Positions 1 to 11,404 of a stretch of 64,000 nucleotides of DNA are shown piece by piece (the stretch's first letter is position 1; every line of letters starts with the position of its first letter). The notes under the pieces are model-generated. The model did not search any database, had not been told where the DNA came from, and saw only the letters and a program-made list of their open reading frames with translations. A program made the position numbers and the translations under genes. The stretch is taken from NCBI GenBank assembly GCA_009823395.1, contig CM020514.1:11128466-11192465 (forward strand), in the 5' to 3' direction. This stretch comes from Thamnaconus septentrionalis (taxonomy: Eukaryota; Chordata; Actinopteri; Tetraodontiformes; Monacanthidae).

Positions 1-1339
1 CCAGAGAGGCACCAGTAACTTTTACACAGCAGCCAGGTTCATCGGGCTCTTCCCAACAGGTCAGATGTGCCAGAAGGAGTGAGATCACAACAGAGACGAG
101 TGGAAGATTTAAATATGCACTCTATTGTTCCAAAGTTTGGGGCCACTGACTAATTTCAGCATTGAACTCAATTATATCCAGTTTTATGAAACGATGATCT
201 CAAATGCTGTGCAATCATTATGAGTGCACAAAAATCAGTCAAGATGTGCTTAGCAAGTACGGGAACATTTTAGTGTTTAATGAAAAACCTTTCCAATGTC
301 TAATTAAAAGTGTTTTTGTTTTTGTTGTTTTATATATATTGTTTACTCTTTTATGGATTAACACACACAACTCAATGCGATTAGAATACAAAGCTTTGCT
401 TTAGAAATGTTTATGTTTTTTAAATCAATTTTAAAGCATTTAACTTCTGTATTGATGGGAATGTATTGCCAACTTGATATTCATTCTGTAAAACCACATT
501 CAATTAGACATTCAAGGCTGTCAAACTGTCAACCTCACCAAACTGTATCTGGTAATCACAGTGTGAAGATGCCTCAGGTGGCTCCTTCGTTGTTATGTAT
601 TTTAGTTTTTCCCTAAAGAAATGGGGCTCTTCCTCCAGACAATTCAGAGCAGTTATGTTACAGACCACGATGGAGGCCGAGTTCATCCTGAGCACCTCAA
701 GAATGGAGCGCCACAGAAGGCCTTTCCTTCCTGTGGCAATAAAACTGTACAGGTCCTCACTGTGAAATCACTGCTTACCACATTCGTTCACTTCCACCCA
801 TTTTACACTTGACTGATTATTTTTCACACAGCTTAATTCACACTATGTTTATAGCTGTGTACATAGCCTTTTCCTTTCTTTCTTTTTATTTTGCATGCTT
901 ATATTTTTATTTTTATTTGCACTATGTACAGTCCTGAGGTTGAATAGAGCTCTTTTAGGAACAAAATTCCTATCGGGATTATTAAAAGTATTCTGGTTCT
1001 GATTCTGAACACGCTGGATCCAGGGGAAACGACTCAGTCTGGTTCCTTCACATCAACCAAGTTTTTCCCTTCAGTCTGTCGCCTTTTGGCTTTACTGCAA
1101 GAGGTTTTTGTCATCCTTTCTTACAAATTGTCTATAGCGTTTGTGCTCAAAAATGAATTCTTTGGGCAGCTGCTAGACTTGCTGTCAGACAGTCACAGGG
1201 CGCATAAGCAGCGAGCCCTTGCGGTGAATTCTTAGGAAGCAGCACGTTCGAGGTTTGAGATACCGTGAAATACATTTTTTTGACACCCTGCCAGGAGATG
1301 AGTCGAAGTTTAAATGCAAGGTGACATGTGCATCCGCAG
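1..1339 (+). other. tmtops: tmtops upstream intron (partial)
   Basis: This is AT-rich sequence before the TM6-TM7 opsin exon. Helices 1-5 are not found here, so their exons must lie before base 1. Apart from a retroelement tail near 885-1008 nothing was recognised. Confidence 0.6.
885..1008 (+). repeat. LINE-like 3' tail
   Basis: A TTGCACTATGTACAGTCCTG segment is followed by AAAATTCCTATCGGGATTATT and a GTATTCTGGTTCTGATTCTG ending. Such 'aaattcctatcgg...ttctgattctg' ends are frequent 3' tails of teleost non-LTR retrotransposons. Family assignment is from memory and tentative. Confidence 0.45.
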
Positions 1340-1573
1340 GTGGGCAAGATCAGGAAGACGGCAGCCCGGAAGAGAGAGTACCACATACTGTTCATGGTTC
1401 TGACCACGGCGGCCTGCTACCTGTTGTGCTGGATGCCTTACGGCGTCGTGGCCATGATGGCAACGTTCGGACCCCCCAACATCATCAGCCCCGTGGCCAG
1501 CGTGGTGCCGTCGCTGCTGGCCAAGAGCAGCACCGTCATCAACCCACTCATCTACATCCTCATGAACAAACAG
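1340..1573 (+). CDS. tmtops: TMT opsin, exon encoding TM6-TM7 (internal exon, phase 0/0)
   Basis: This exon encodes 78 residues of an opsin GPCR, a light-sensing receptor of the plasma membrane. Seen: the end of cytoplasmic loop 3 (VGKIRKTAARKREYH), helix 6 with the CWMPYG motif, then helix 7 with LLAKSSTVINPLIYILMNKQ. The Lys in AKSST is the retinal Schiff-base lysine (bovine K296 equivalent), and NPLIY is the helix-7 NPxxY motif. The boundaries are CCGCAG before GTG and CAG|GTGAGT at the end, both phase 0; the pyrimidine tract before the acceptor is weak. Known: the combination of RKREYH, CWMPYGVVAMMATFG and AKSSTVINP is typical of teleost multiple tissue opsins, relatives of encephalopsin (OPN3). 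Exons for helices 1-5 are missing because they lie before base 1. Which TMT paralogue this is cannot be decided from this exon. Confidence 0.93.
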
Positions 1574-1692
1574 GTGAGTCGGCGTCATGGACATGTACAA
1601 CAGCTTTATTTACACGGTAAAAAAAGACAAGAAAATTACAACAGCCGAAATCATACAAATGTTCCATTTAAATACTTTTTTTTTTTTTCAAG

Positions 1693-1785
1693 TGTAGTAA
1701 CAAGAGAAAAATCACTGGCAAAATCAAAGTCAGGAAGATCAACCCGGAGGAGGGCTGGCAGAAAGTGAACATCTGTCACTCTTAA
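1693..1785 (+). CDS. tmtops: Candidate alternative terminal exon of the TMT opsin
   Basis: After the GTGAGT donor at 1574 there is a tract of twelve T followed by CAAG at 1691-1692, a strong-looking acceptor. From 1693 the frame that continues the opsin exon (phase 0) is open for 30 codons and ends in TAA. The peptide starts CSNKRKITGKIKVRKINPEE and ends GWQKVNICHS. It is basic and would replace helix 8 and the usual tail. The intron would be 119 bp, a normal size for fish. A possible poly(A) signal AATAAA lies at 2571-2576. I do not recognise the peptide in any opsin. It could be a genuine splice form, a relic exon or chance, since 30 open codons are not rare. Confidence 0.4.
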   Translation, partial: CSNKRKITGKIKVRKINPEEGWQKVNICHS

Positions 1786-4700
1786 CCGTGTCCATCAAGG
1801 ATGCGTCTTTCATCCCCTGACCTCTCCAGAAAACACTGCAGAACGCTGCAGGGGGGAAATATATATAAATCCTAAATGTTAAATAATCTTTTAGAGGCAG
1901 TGTGGAGCGGCAATGCCCACAATACTGAGTAAAAATAAGACATGAAAAACAGGCCCCAGGAGAAAAGAGCGGAGGCCAAGAGAGCAAAATGTAATTAACA
2001 GTGTCTGGAAATCTGCTTCATCGCTCCGCTTCACCGCTGGTCAAACATTTTTTTCTGTGAAAATCGTCATACATAGGATCAAGAATAACATCATACATCA
2101 CGAGCGAGAGACAAGAAGTGCTATTGCTCTGAGCCCTCATCCTATGTTTGACCTTGAGCATTGCTAAAAATGGAATTTGGCACGACATTAAGATGGAAAG
2201 ATAAAAACTGCCAGAAGGCATTGCACTTAATGAAATGCTCCGAGGGAACTGGTAATAGCTGCACTGCAGCTGCGTCAGGGCTCCCCGTCCACAAGCATGC
2301 ACTAGAAATTTGCAAAACATCACTTTGGAAGTAAAGGAGAAAAAAAAAAAAAAATTAAGAAAAAAAAACCAAACCTTTACCACCGTTTAGAACATCATGA
2401 CAATGGTGTCCTACCCGCAGCACAGCACAGCACAGACAGTTTAAGACTCTTAGCCCTGATCCTGATTCGCATGCTGTGCACCGGAGAGTAAGTTGTTAGG
2501 AAGGACTGAAATAACAAAAGGTACAATATGTTCAGAGTCTCTGCACCTTAAGTGTGTTACAATCACTAGTAATAAAACATTAGATCGTCAGTCGTTGCCA
2601 GAAAAAAAGATAAAACCTACAGCAGGGCTGGAGAAAGCCTGCAAATCCCACTATAGGAGTTATAAGAGTTACCTCCGCAGGCACGGAAAGCTGTGTCTTC
2701 ATTCCGCTAATAGATTTTTTTTTTTATTCAGGGTTCATTGCTAAAAATGCGCGACAAACAGTCCACCCAAGTGTAGGGCTGGCTACCTAATTGTAACACA
2801 GCCATTACTTTGGCCTTTCAAACCGCCAAACAGGGCCAGGCCACGTTAACAAGTTACAAAAGACGCCGCCGCCGCGGGCGCGGATGTTTTTGTACGATTC
2901 CTTCCAACTTTGCAGCCAATGTAGAACTGCTCTGGGGCAACATAAGACTTAGAGGGGGGGTTTTGCATCAATTTGATGAAATAGCTTCAATGTTCTGTGT
3001 GATTCGTTCATGTCAGTCACATCCACATTCAGGGCACACGACAAAGGATAATGAAGCCGGTTGAGTCTAAAGCCACAGCATCTCAGCGGACGGCGGATGG
3101 AGGCCCCGGTTTTAAAGCCTTTAGGTCACCATGGTTGCGTCCTGCATGCATGGCCAGCTTGGAAAGTGCCCCGGTTGAAATAAAAGTGGCTCAGGCTTTA
3201 CTAATTCTCTTAAGCAATGATAAAATTCTAGATCCTTAGAACAAGAGGTATTAGGTCCCTTGAAGCCGTAAACCACTTTCATTAGGTTCCTTTTTTTTCT
3301 GTTACAAGTTGCATCAATGAATTTTATAATGGTAATATAATAATCGTATAGTATGATATAATGATAATAATATAATATGAAAAAATAAAAATCCCCATCT
3401 AGTTCTGACTCCACTGTGGTGTAATGTTAAATCTACTGCATTGCACTGACACACAAGGGCTAATTAAAAGGGTATTTATGACATCGTGCCCCCGACTTTG
3501 TACACGGTCAGCAATTCTGCCAGGCATTCTTATCAGCATCCGCCAGCGTTGCTAATTTGCACGCAGCTAATGTTGCCTTTTGCTGGATCATTTTAATCAC
3601 TTCCCGATCTTCAAACAACCTGCAACTCTGGTTGTAAGTCAGGCGCTGCACCATTGTTCCATTGTGTGCAGAGTTCAAGGTGAGCAGTGCAGCCTTTGCA
3701 AAAGAAAGTTGACTTGTTAACTGTGCGGCATTGCTGAACTGTTTAAACTCGTCACTGTGCGCACACGGTGGCCTTTGGGGAACAAATGCAGAACAGCACA
3801 GAATTGATGGCGTCACCTGCTACTTCACTTCCCTTCACTGGGGCAGAGAAAATGCCACCCTCTAAAATAACTAGGAATGCTTACGGGCTTTGCTCACCAT
3901 AAACGCTGACTTTTACATCTGTGACTGCTTTCACACGAGCGGGAAATTTCAGGAAAAGGGGTTTAAGAGTGGTGCAATAAAATTTTAAGGAAAAAATAAA
4001 AAACAAAAAACAAAAACAATTTCAGTCTCAGCACGACACAGTTCTCTGAAGAACGATGACACCCAAAACCCCACTTGAATCATCTACATTTTAAAACGAG
4101 AGGCCGACACACAGCATCAACATTTCTGCAACAAGATGTCACATCGTACTATGAACAACAACCAACTGCATGAGAACAATTTCTAGGAATATCACACTGA
4201 AGATTTTAAAAAGATAAAAAAATCTCTGTAGGAGATTTTCAAGAGATTTTCCATATATGGCACTGCTTGCTGATGCGGCGCCGACTGACTGCAAACATTG
4301 GAAAACAAAAAGAAGAGAATCCACTTGCAGACAAAGCAGATCTGCCAATACTAGTGGTTCAAATTCCTCTTTATGCAACGTTCTCAGCGGCGGGCGGCCC
4401 AGAGGTACGTTCCAATATCAAGAGGATTCAGAAAGTATGAGGCTCTAATAGACAGAGGAAATGAACTCCCAAGTTGTTCCGTGACAGGAGCCGAAGAAGA
4501 AACCCCTTCACATAATGAATTTGGGCCAGACTGCAGCCTCGCGATAACCAGCGGTGGTAAAATTACATTCAGTTAAGGAGAGGACCGTCCGAGAAACAAG
4601 GAGCTGGTTGTTAGTGCAGGGCAAAGGAAACGCAGAGTCTGGAGCGTCAGCTGCTCTGCACACTCTGGTGAGCAGCACTCCGACACTGCAGTCCGGCCAC

Positions 4701-5752
4701 AGTGAGTACTGCGAGTGTGTGGACAGTAACAAGGCCACCTGAGGAAAGTGTTCAGCTGACCACTAGGCACAGGGCTGCTGCTGCTTCGGAGCGTTTTCGA
4801 AAATCCATTTAGCCCCCCCATCCCCACTTTACTTTAGTTTCAATTGATGATGAAATAATAATAATAATAATAATAATAATATTAATATTAATAATTATTA
4901 CCCCTCCACCCACTCCTACAAAAGAAACAAAACAAAAGAAAAAAAAATAGCAGGACCACTGGCACATTTCATCCAATTGGCCACGAAGCAATCATCAAGC
5001 TCTTCCCCACCGACTGAGGAAGCAGCTATAACGGTGTGAAGGAGGACTAGGAGACGGGTGCCGGTGAGCCGGCATGCACAGGTTGAGGAATAAAAAGAAG
5101 AGAAGAGAGAAAAAAAAACATCAGGCACATGAAAATAACATGTGACGCTTCCCAAGACACCAGAGGAATGTGAAACAGCAAGGCGGCGGTGCCTGCGTGT
5201 TACGTAAAAAGAACACACAACAGTGTAAATTTGTGTCTCTATTGCATGTCTGACATTCAGTTGGATGTCCTCTTGCTTAATCACAATGCTTTGGGCTCTT
5301 ATTTATTTTAGAAAAGAAAGAAAGAACAAACAGAAGATAGAAGAAAAAAAAAATCACGCCCACTGCTATCAACAGTGGCCTGTCCCTTCAAGTGGAAAAC
5401 CAGCCATACTATTGGAAAACTGCTCACACCGTTTAAACACATCCGATTATTGAAAATTCACTTGTCTATCCAAAAAAAAAAAAAGACACTGATCTGTTGC
5501 TACCCTAGTCAGCTCTGACGCTAACGTGGCTCAGCTAAAGCAGAAGAGAAAAAGTCTGTTGTTGTTTTTTTTTCCTTTTTGTCTTGGAAACCCTTGCGGC
5601 CGGGGTCCTCGGATTTAATAAAACCATCGTTATGAAGACAAATCCCCACAGAGAAGCTCAAACGTTGAGCCCTTACCTGGAGGGCTATGGCTCAAGTTCT
5701 TCACTGGTCTAATTGGAAACTCCTTAACTCCGGCCTTTTCGTCTCGAGTGGC

Positions 5753-5797
5753 TTTATTGCACCTCTACCTAAAACCCAGCCAGAGAAGGCCAGAGCC

Positions 5798-5854
<57 letters not shown>

Positions 5855-5898
5855 ATGCGTATTTTTGTGTGCGTGCTCAGAGAGGGGTTTAGTTCAGT
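5753..5898 (-). other. st6gal2: Probable st6gal2 3' UTR with CA repeat and poly(A) signal
   Basis: On the minus strand, the 145 bases after the stop contain a CA repeat (5854-5799), starting about 45 nt downstream. An AATAAA follows at 5758-5753. A short 3' UTR ending soon after 5753 is the simplest reading. Longer forms are possible, because another AATAAA on this strand lies near 5310-5302. The true cleavage site is not visible from sequence. Confidence 0.45.
5799..5854 (+). repeat. (GT)n microsatellite
   Basis: About 28 GT units with one GC interruption near the start. It reads as (CA)n on the st6gal2 strand, inside the predicted 3' UTR. Confidence 0.97.
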
Positions 5899-6155
5899 TC
5901 AGGTTTCTCCGACGTCACAGTCGACCGTGCTTAAGCCCGGGAGCGTGACCCGACCCCTCCTGCGGAGGTCGCTCTCGGTCCCGGTGTTAAGCCGCTGGAT
6001 TAGGCTCTTCTCGTACAGGAGCGGGTGGTAGGCGCCCAGCGTGCAGGCGGCGTCATAGTAGCGCTCGTGGTAGTGGCACAGGTCCGTCTGCCTCATGGAG
6101 GGGATGTACTCGTACACGTGCACCTGCTCGCACAGCGCCATCATCAGGAGGATCC
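5899..6155 (-). CDS. st6gal2: ST6GAL2 coding exon 5 (sialylmotifs S, III and VS; stop)
   Basis: This 257-bp final coding exon encodes the rest of Gly465 and residues 466-549, then TGA at 5901-5899. It completes sialylmotif S ([17 protein letters not shown]) and carries motif III ([11 protein letters not shown], 491-501) and motif VS (HPLLYE), with the catalytic His508 and conserved Glu513. The tail ends VDCDVGET. Seen: the acceptor CGTTGCAG before GG. Total length is 549 residues against 529 for human ST6GAL2; the extra length is in the exon-1 stem. All catalytic motifs are intact, so the enzyme is probably active. The exon lies inside the last tmtops intron, antisense to it. Confidence 0.95.
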
Positions 6156-7984
6156 CTGCAACGAGAGGGAGGGAACGAAAGAAAGCGGAAATGTTAACTG
6201 TGGGTTCTGGGTAGGACTTAGAAGGTACTTGGGGAGAAACTCTGGCCTCACACGGTTTTTGGATTTTTTTTAATGAAGTGCATCCAAACCCGTCATTTGC
6301 TTTTATCAAACCAGAAATTTTATTGGATGCAGTAATGGAGCAAATAAAGCAGCAAAAAGTCAAAGAAAGGGGAAAATAACCTTCTGTTCACTAGAGAAAG
6401 GATAAGATCATATTTCTGACAGTGATGTATGTCTTTAAGCGAATAGCTGACAGAAGAAAAAAAAAATCCAACCTCCTCAGTGTTCACAATCATGAGAACA
6501 CTGATACACTTCTGGCTGGAGAGAATATTTTGACTTAAAACAGACAGTTTGCCTGTTGGAGTCAAATTAAACAGGCCAATCGCCCTAACACTTGGATGAC
6601 ATCACACATGCAGTATGGAGATATGTTTTCTTTTTTCTTTTCAAGTTTGAATACTTTTTTTTTTGAAATTGTAGGAGAACAGAGTCAAATTCTTTCTGTC
6701 AGTAAAACTCCAGAACCAGAACCAGAGCCTTCTTTGGCAACTGGCTCAAAAACTGGGTCAAAATTAAAATTTTGTGTTTAGAGTGCCTTTAATCGAAATG
6801 AATGCAGAGCAGGCCGCCTGGTGTTTACATAGGGGATTTACGAATGCTGACTTGACGTCCAGTCTGTTGGATTTCGTGAGATTACCCACTGCATGATAAT
6901 GGATGCTAGAAATGTGGATGCACAAATGTGTCCTGTAAACAGTGTCTGGCTTTCCACTATTCTGAGCTACGAGTGGGAGCAATCAGTCCCTGATGGAAGT
7001 TTTTTTAAGTCATTTTTAAGAGAGAAACTGGCTCACATAGTTAATTACAGTGTGCTTTTTAATTTGAGGTCATTGTAAAGCAGTGGCAAAATAATTATTA
7101 GTCATGCCTCCTGCAAAATAAAAAGGTCACACTGAAATTGCTGTGCGATAGCATTGAGTCTTTGCACAGCAGGAATTAAAAAAAACCAAAAAACAACACA
7201 AGGCTAATTTTGCAAATAACATTTAAAAAGAGCCATCTTGCAACATTCTTTGTCAGTGTTTACTGTTTTCTTGCCGCTGCTTGCTTTTCAAATGCGGCTG
7301 GGGTGATCTGGTCGATGGGACTAATCCTCGGTGTGCATATACACCTGTGGTGAATCAAAGCTGGGTCAACAGTGAGTCAACAGCAAGTGGTCTATCAGCG
7401 TGATGGCTGGGCATGTTAGATTGCAAAGGCTTTGGTGAGCAACTGTATGAATATGGTGCAGGTGGTGCGCACCACCTGCCCACAAGGCAGAGAAAGCAGT
7501 GAATAAACACAGCATGCAACCGTGTAACAAAGCCTATCCAAATAAATTGTCTGTTTTTTTGTTGGGATCTGAGCCAATTGCAAGTCTCAACTTCTCAATG
7601 TTCACAGTACCAGTGTTTGACTTTTACCCTCGAAGACTGCATAGTAAAAGTGTGGCAGAGACTCGCACACAGTTAGCAGAGGTGGGGTTAGGGTGGAGAT
7701 TTGAAAATAAATAAAGATTTCATCAGCTGTAAGCTGTGATCAGGCTCACATACTCCAACCTGTAGACTCAAGTGCAGCACACTTTAAAACAGTACACTTG
7801 TGTAGCAGATGCGGCTATTTTGCGTTCACCACGAGTGACAACATGACTTTGCGTCTTCGCCTTCCACAACTTTTTTTTCTTCATCATTGAGGTCAAAACA
7901 GATAACATTTTATCAAAGAGAAACCAAACACGCACCACATAGATAATCACCTTGAAAAATTTCCACCCTGTGGTCAGGAGTACG

Positions 7985-8066
7985 TTAGCTAGTGGATGGC
8001 AACACTCAGCTAGCATGTCGTTAGCTAGTGGATGGTATTGCTCAGCTATCATGCCATTAGCTACAT
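7985..8066 (+). repeat. 36-bp minisatellite, about 2.3 copies
   Basis: TTAGCTAGTGGATGG begins at 7985 and again at 8021, and TTAGCTA begins a third partial copy at 8057, giving a period of 36 bp. The two full copies differ at a few bases. Confidence 0.85.
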
Positions 8067-8926
8067 AGCTACATTAGCCTGTAGCTATGTAGATTATGGT
8101 TTTGAACACAAAATCTATGGAAATGACGTGAGTTTGCATTGAAAATAAATTTATGTTCAAGACAACTCAGAAATATTTGTTCTTAGGCGGCGCAGTAAGT
8201 GCTGCATGGGCTCCTTATGTAAAGAACAAAAAAAATAAAAATAAAGAAACATTCACCATGAACAGGTGCTGCAGTTTCCCTGGGTAGATTTATGTTGCAA
8301 ATGTTTTATCGTGTCTTCTGTGAAGTTCAGGTGAACGCATGGGAAAAAAAAAAAAACAGGAGCAAAACCTGCCTTCAGATAAGAGATAAAAATAGAACAA
8401 AATACATAATGCATTAAGCGCTGTCCCTGGCTCAGCAGGCAGTGCGATAACGGTGAGGGGAACACGCGTGTGTTCAGGTTATCTTCGGCCATTTCTAAAA
8501 TTGCGGCCCATTTGTGTGATCTTGTGTTGCAGCGTTACTTATAGCTGCCCTCCTGCGCTTCATCATCGCGATAACAGGGCCGGCAAATAACCCAAATAAA
8601 ATCCTCCCTGCGGAGTTCGGCGGTAAATAAGTTAGCAAGGAACAGAGAATAACAAATAAATAGATAAAAATACAGAGAAAAAACAGGCTGGCGTGTGCGG
8701 TGGGCAACTTGCCGCAAGTTTGGGAGACAAACCTTTCTGATAGCTGACAATTAGATCAAACGTCTAATTCCATCATCCGCGTAATGGCAGAGGCCTGCGC
8801 TGTGTCGGGCAAATTAATCCTATCACAGACGCATGAATTACGAGGCAAACAATGTTGTTTCAGTGCGTAATGTAACTTTTTCTGAGTCGGCCGATTAACC
8901 GGGCGCACAACGCCCTCTCTCCACAG

Positions 8927-9142
8927 TTCTACAAGTGTTTCCTGATCCTGTTCCACTGCGACCACTGGTCAGCGGACATCGGTAACACCTCCATGCCCTC
9001 CAAGACCACCGTCATCCACCTGAACCGCCGGGTGGACAACACCAGGGTGGCCTGCGCCGCCCAGATGTCCACCGACACCCTCAACCACTGCTGCAGCACA
9101 CCGGCCTCCAAGCACACCAGCCCGCCCAGGGGCTCCGACTGA
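8927..9142 (+). CDS. tmtops: TMT opsin, terminal coding exon (C-terminal tail)
   Basis: This last coding exon gives 71 residues and a TGA. It starts in phase 0 right after a pyrimidine-rich acceptor (CGCCCTCTCTCCACAG), so it joins exactly to the exon ending at 1573. Seen: helix 8 begins FYKCFLILFHCDHW, with two cysteines that could be palmitoylated. KTTVIHLNRRV follows, then a Ser/Thr-rich end (STPASKHTSPPRGSD) suitable for GPCR-kinase phosphorylation. Known: a FYxCF...TTVIHLNRR tail is the usual TMT opsin C-terminus. The exon sits within the last intron of st6gal2, which runs on the opposite strand. No AATAAA lies close after the stop; ATTAAA near 9923 and AATAAA at 11328-11333 are possible poly(A) signals. 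Confidence 0.92.
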   Translation, partial: FYKCFLILFHCDHWSADIGNTSMPSKTTVIHLNRRVDNTRVACAAQMSTDTLNHCCSTPASKHTSPPRGSD

Positions 9143-11377
9143 GGGGGTCCGCAGAGGGCAGAGGGAGACGGGGGAGCAAACTGAGCGAGTGACTGGACAA
9201 ATTAAAGAGCAAGGGTGCCCCCAACCCCGACCTCTGCGCCACCGCTGACCTTAGAAATGTGAAAGACGGACTGCATGTGGCTCGATCCGATTAGAAAGTG
9301 CTTGTTTTATTTCACTGTATTGTTTGTTTTTCTTTCTTTTTCTGTGAACTTGTGCTTGTGCAGGCTGGAGTTTGCAATGCTGACGCTGAGGCGCCTAAAT
9401 GTCCGGACATGTTACATGTACAATTTAATGAAGACGGCATCTCGTCAGGCCTGGTTTTCCTGCAAGTCCTCCTCTTGGATTTTTTTGTTTGTTTTTTCTT
9501 TTTGGAGCTGAGCGTGGCTGCTCAGTGATCAAGATTAAGCATCCAAAATGTTGCCAGTGCACTATAGCAAATCAAACATTTATCAGTTACATGATATTGT
9601 GTTATTAGGTTTCAAAGGAGCACAAAAACTAAAAAAAGCAACAAAAAAAAAAAGCAAAACATAACCAGGAGGAACATCCTTGGACTGCCTGTTACACAAC
9701 AGTGTGTTGGTTAGGGTGGAACGGTTCACAGAGTCCACGGTTCGGCTCACATCACACTTTTGTGGTAGGTGTTAGATGTTACTTTCAAGGCCACAGAAAT
9801 ACCATGTACCAGTGAGGATATGTAGCCCAATCATTCACCATTTACTGTTACAAAAAAAAGCACATCTTGTAGCTATGCCGGAACAAGCAGTCTGACATTT
9901 CTCGTCACAACAGGCTTTTCATTAAATGGTTATTCACTGTCACTGTGGAATGTTTTGTGCTGACAACAGCGACCTTCGGCAAGTCCCCCCGTCCTCAGTG
10001 TTTACTGTTGCCATGGCTGACAAGTCCTCACTTCCGCTTCATTCACACCATGTCAACATGGATTTTTCAGCGATTCCGGTGAATGGTTTCTGAAACATCA
10101 GAAAGAACCAGACAGAGAGGACCTCAAAAATGCATTTGAGCGGAGCACACACAATCCGTCTGAACAGTTTGGATATTTTTTTTCCCATGAACCGTTCCAT
10201 CCCCAATGTGTGGGCCTCTGCTTTGTGTCATATGGTCTCTTTTTGCGTACGTCAGCATGTCTAGGAGATGATTTTTACTAAGATTTATTGTTTGAACGAC
10301 TCAAATGTACGTGTTGAAGTTAGTCAATCATAGAGTTGTGCCACTGCCGCTGCTTCAGTGAGTGTCTAAATTGATATGAATTAATGTGTTCATGTCTTTT
10401 CTCGCTTAGTCAAGCCTTGGAGTGTGTGAAAGGATCCAAAGCTCTCACGCAAGACTCTGTCCTGAACGCTGTCTGGACCTTTCTACAGTTTATTTTAAAG
10501 TCAGGATGGTATGCTTCCCATTTTAATTTGGTTTTACTTGTGTGTCCGTGTCTACCGCCTTCCACCTTTTGATAGCCATCATTTCTGCTACCGCATGACG
10601 TTGTGACTGAATATTTTTTTGTGTGTGGGCGGGTGTATAAAATTGCAGATTGTGCATTAAATTCCGAACCGATGTCCTAGAGATGATGACTCGTATTTGC
10701 TTTTCAGACATTAGTGACTGTTTACACACAAGCTCTCACTGCCACTTTCTGCAGCCAGCGCAGAAAGTGAGCACCATGAGAGTTTCTTTTTTTTCCCTTC
10801 ATCTTCTGTTTTTCAAAGCACGAAACCTGGGAAACGGTAATGAAGGGCTGCTCGGACAGGTATGGAGCGCGGTGGTTGGAGACATGAGGAAAAATTCACT
10901 GAGCTTTGTGCAGAGGTCGATGAGACGCATTCGTCACGTTCTGGACCTCCTGGAATTCCTTCACTATGACGCTTTGCTGATATTTCGCACCGACGGCTGA
11001 CCTTCTCTCAGCATGTAGATGAAGGTGTAAATGACATCCCGCCCGTTAGAGGCCAAATGATACTGGACAGCCACTCCACAGAGAGTCCCAGCAGCCGCGG
11101 GATGCTAACGCCACGCTGACAAGGTGCTGCACAGGCTGTTAAATGTGTATTTCGTGGTTGTTTTGGAAGGAATAACCGGCGACGTGAAATAATCAAGGGT
11201 AAATTAAAACTGAGAATATATATTATATATTTCTGTTTTTCCCCCGGGACTCTCGTGACTACACTGCAAACTGTTTGTTTCCTACTAAAAACAATGCTTT
11301 GTTGGACCTTCCTGGTGATTGATAGAAAATAAAAAACAAGACGGTGTCAGAGGACAGGACAAACACCAGGGTGAGCC

Positions 11378-11404
11378 CTCCGAAAGACTGACTGTCTTTC
11401 GGAG
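11378..11404. repeat. Perfect 11-bp inverted repeat (hairpin)
   Basis: The arms CTCCGAAAGAC and GTCTTTCGGAG are exact reverse complements separated by TGACT. A second pair, CGGTGTC at 11342-11348 and GACACCG at 11404-11410, encloses it. The hairpin lies about 45 bp after an AATAAA at 11328-11333 on the plus strand. Confidence 0.85.

Larger units (their letters stand above)
1574..8926 (+). other. tmtops: Last tmtops intron, containing antisense st6gal2 3' end
   Basis: The intron runs from GTGAGT at 1574 to CCACAG at 8926. It holds the candidate alternative terminal exon (1693-1785), the final st6gal2 exon on the minus strand (6155-5899), A/T-rich tracts (2340-2370; ATA/ATT repeat about 4855-4900), a GT microsatellite (5799-5854) and a 36-bp minisatellite (7985-8066). 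Nothing else coding was recognised. Confidence 0.85.

Noticed and set aside
1310..1600. Minus-strand frame overlapping the opsin exon
   Set aside because: It is the antisense shadow of the TM6-TM7 exon.
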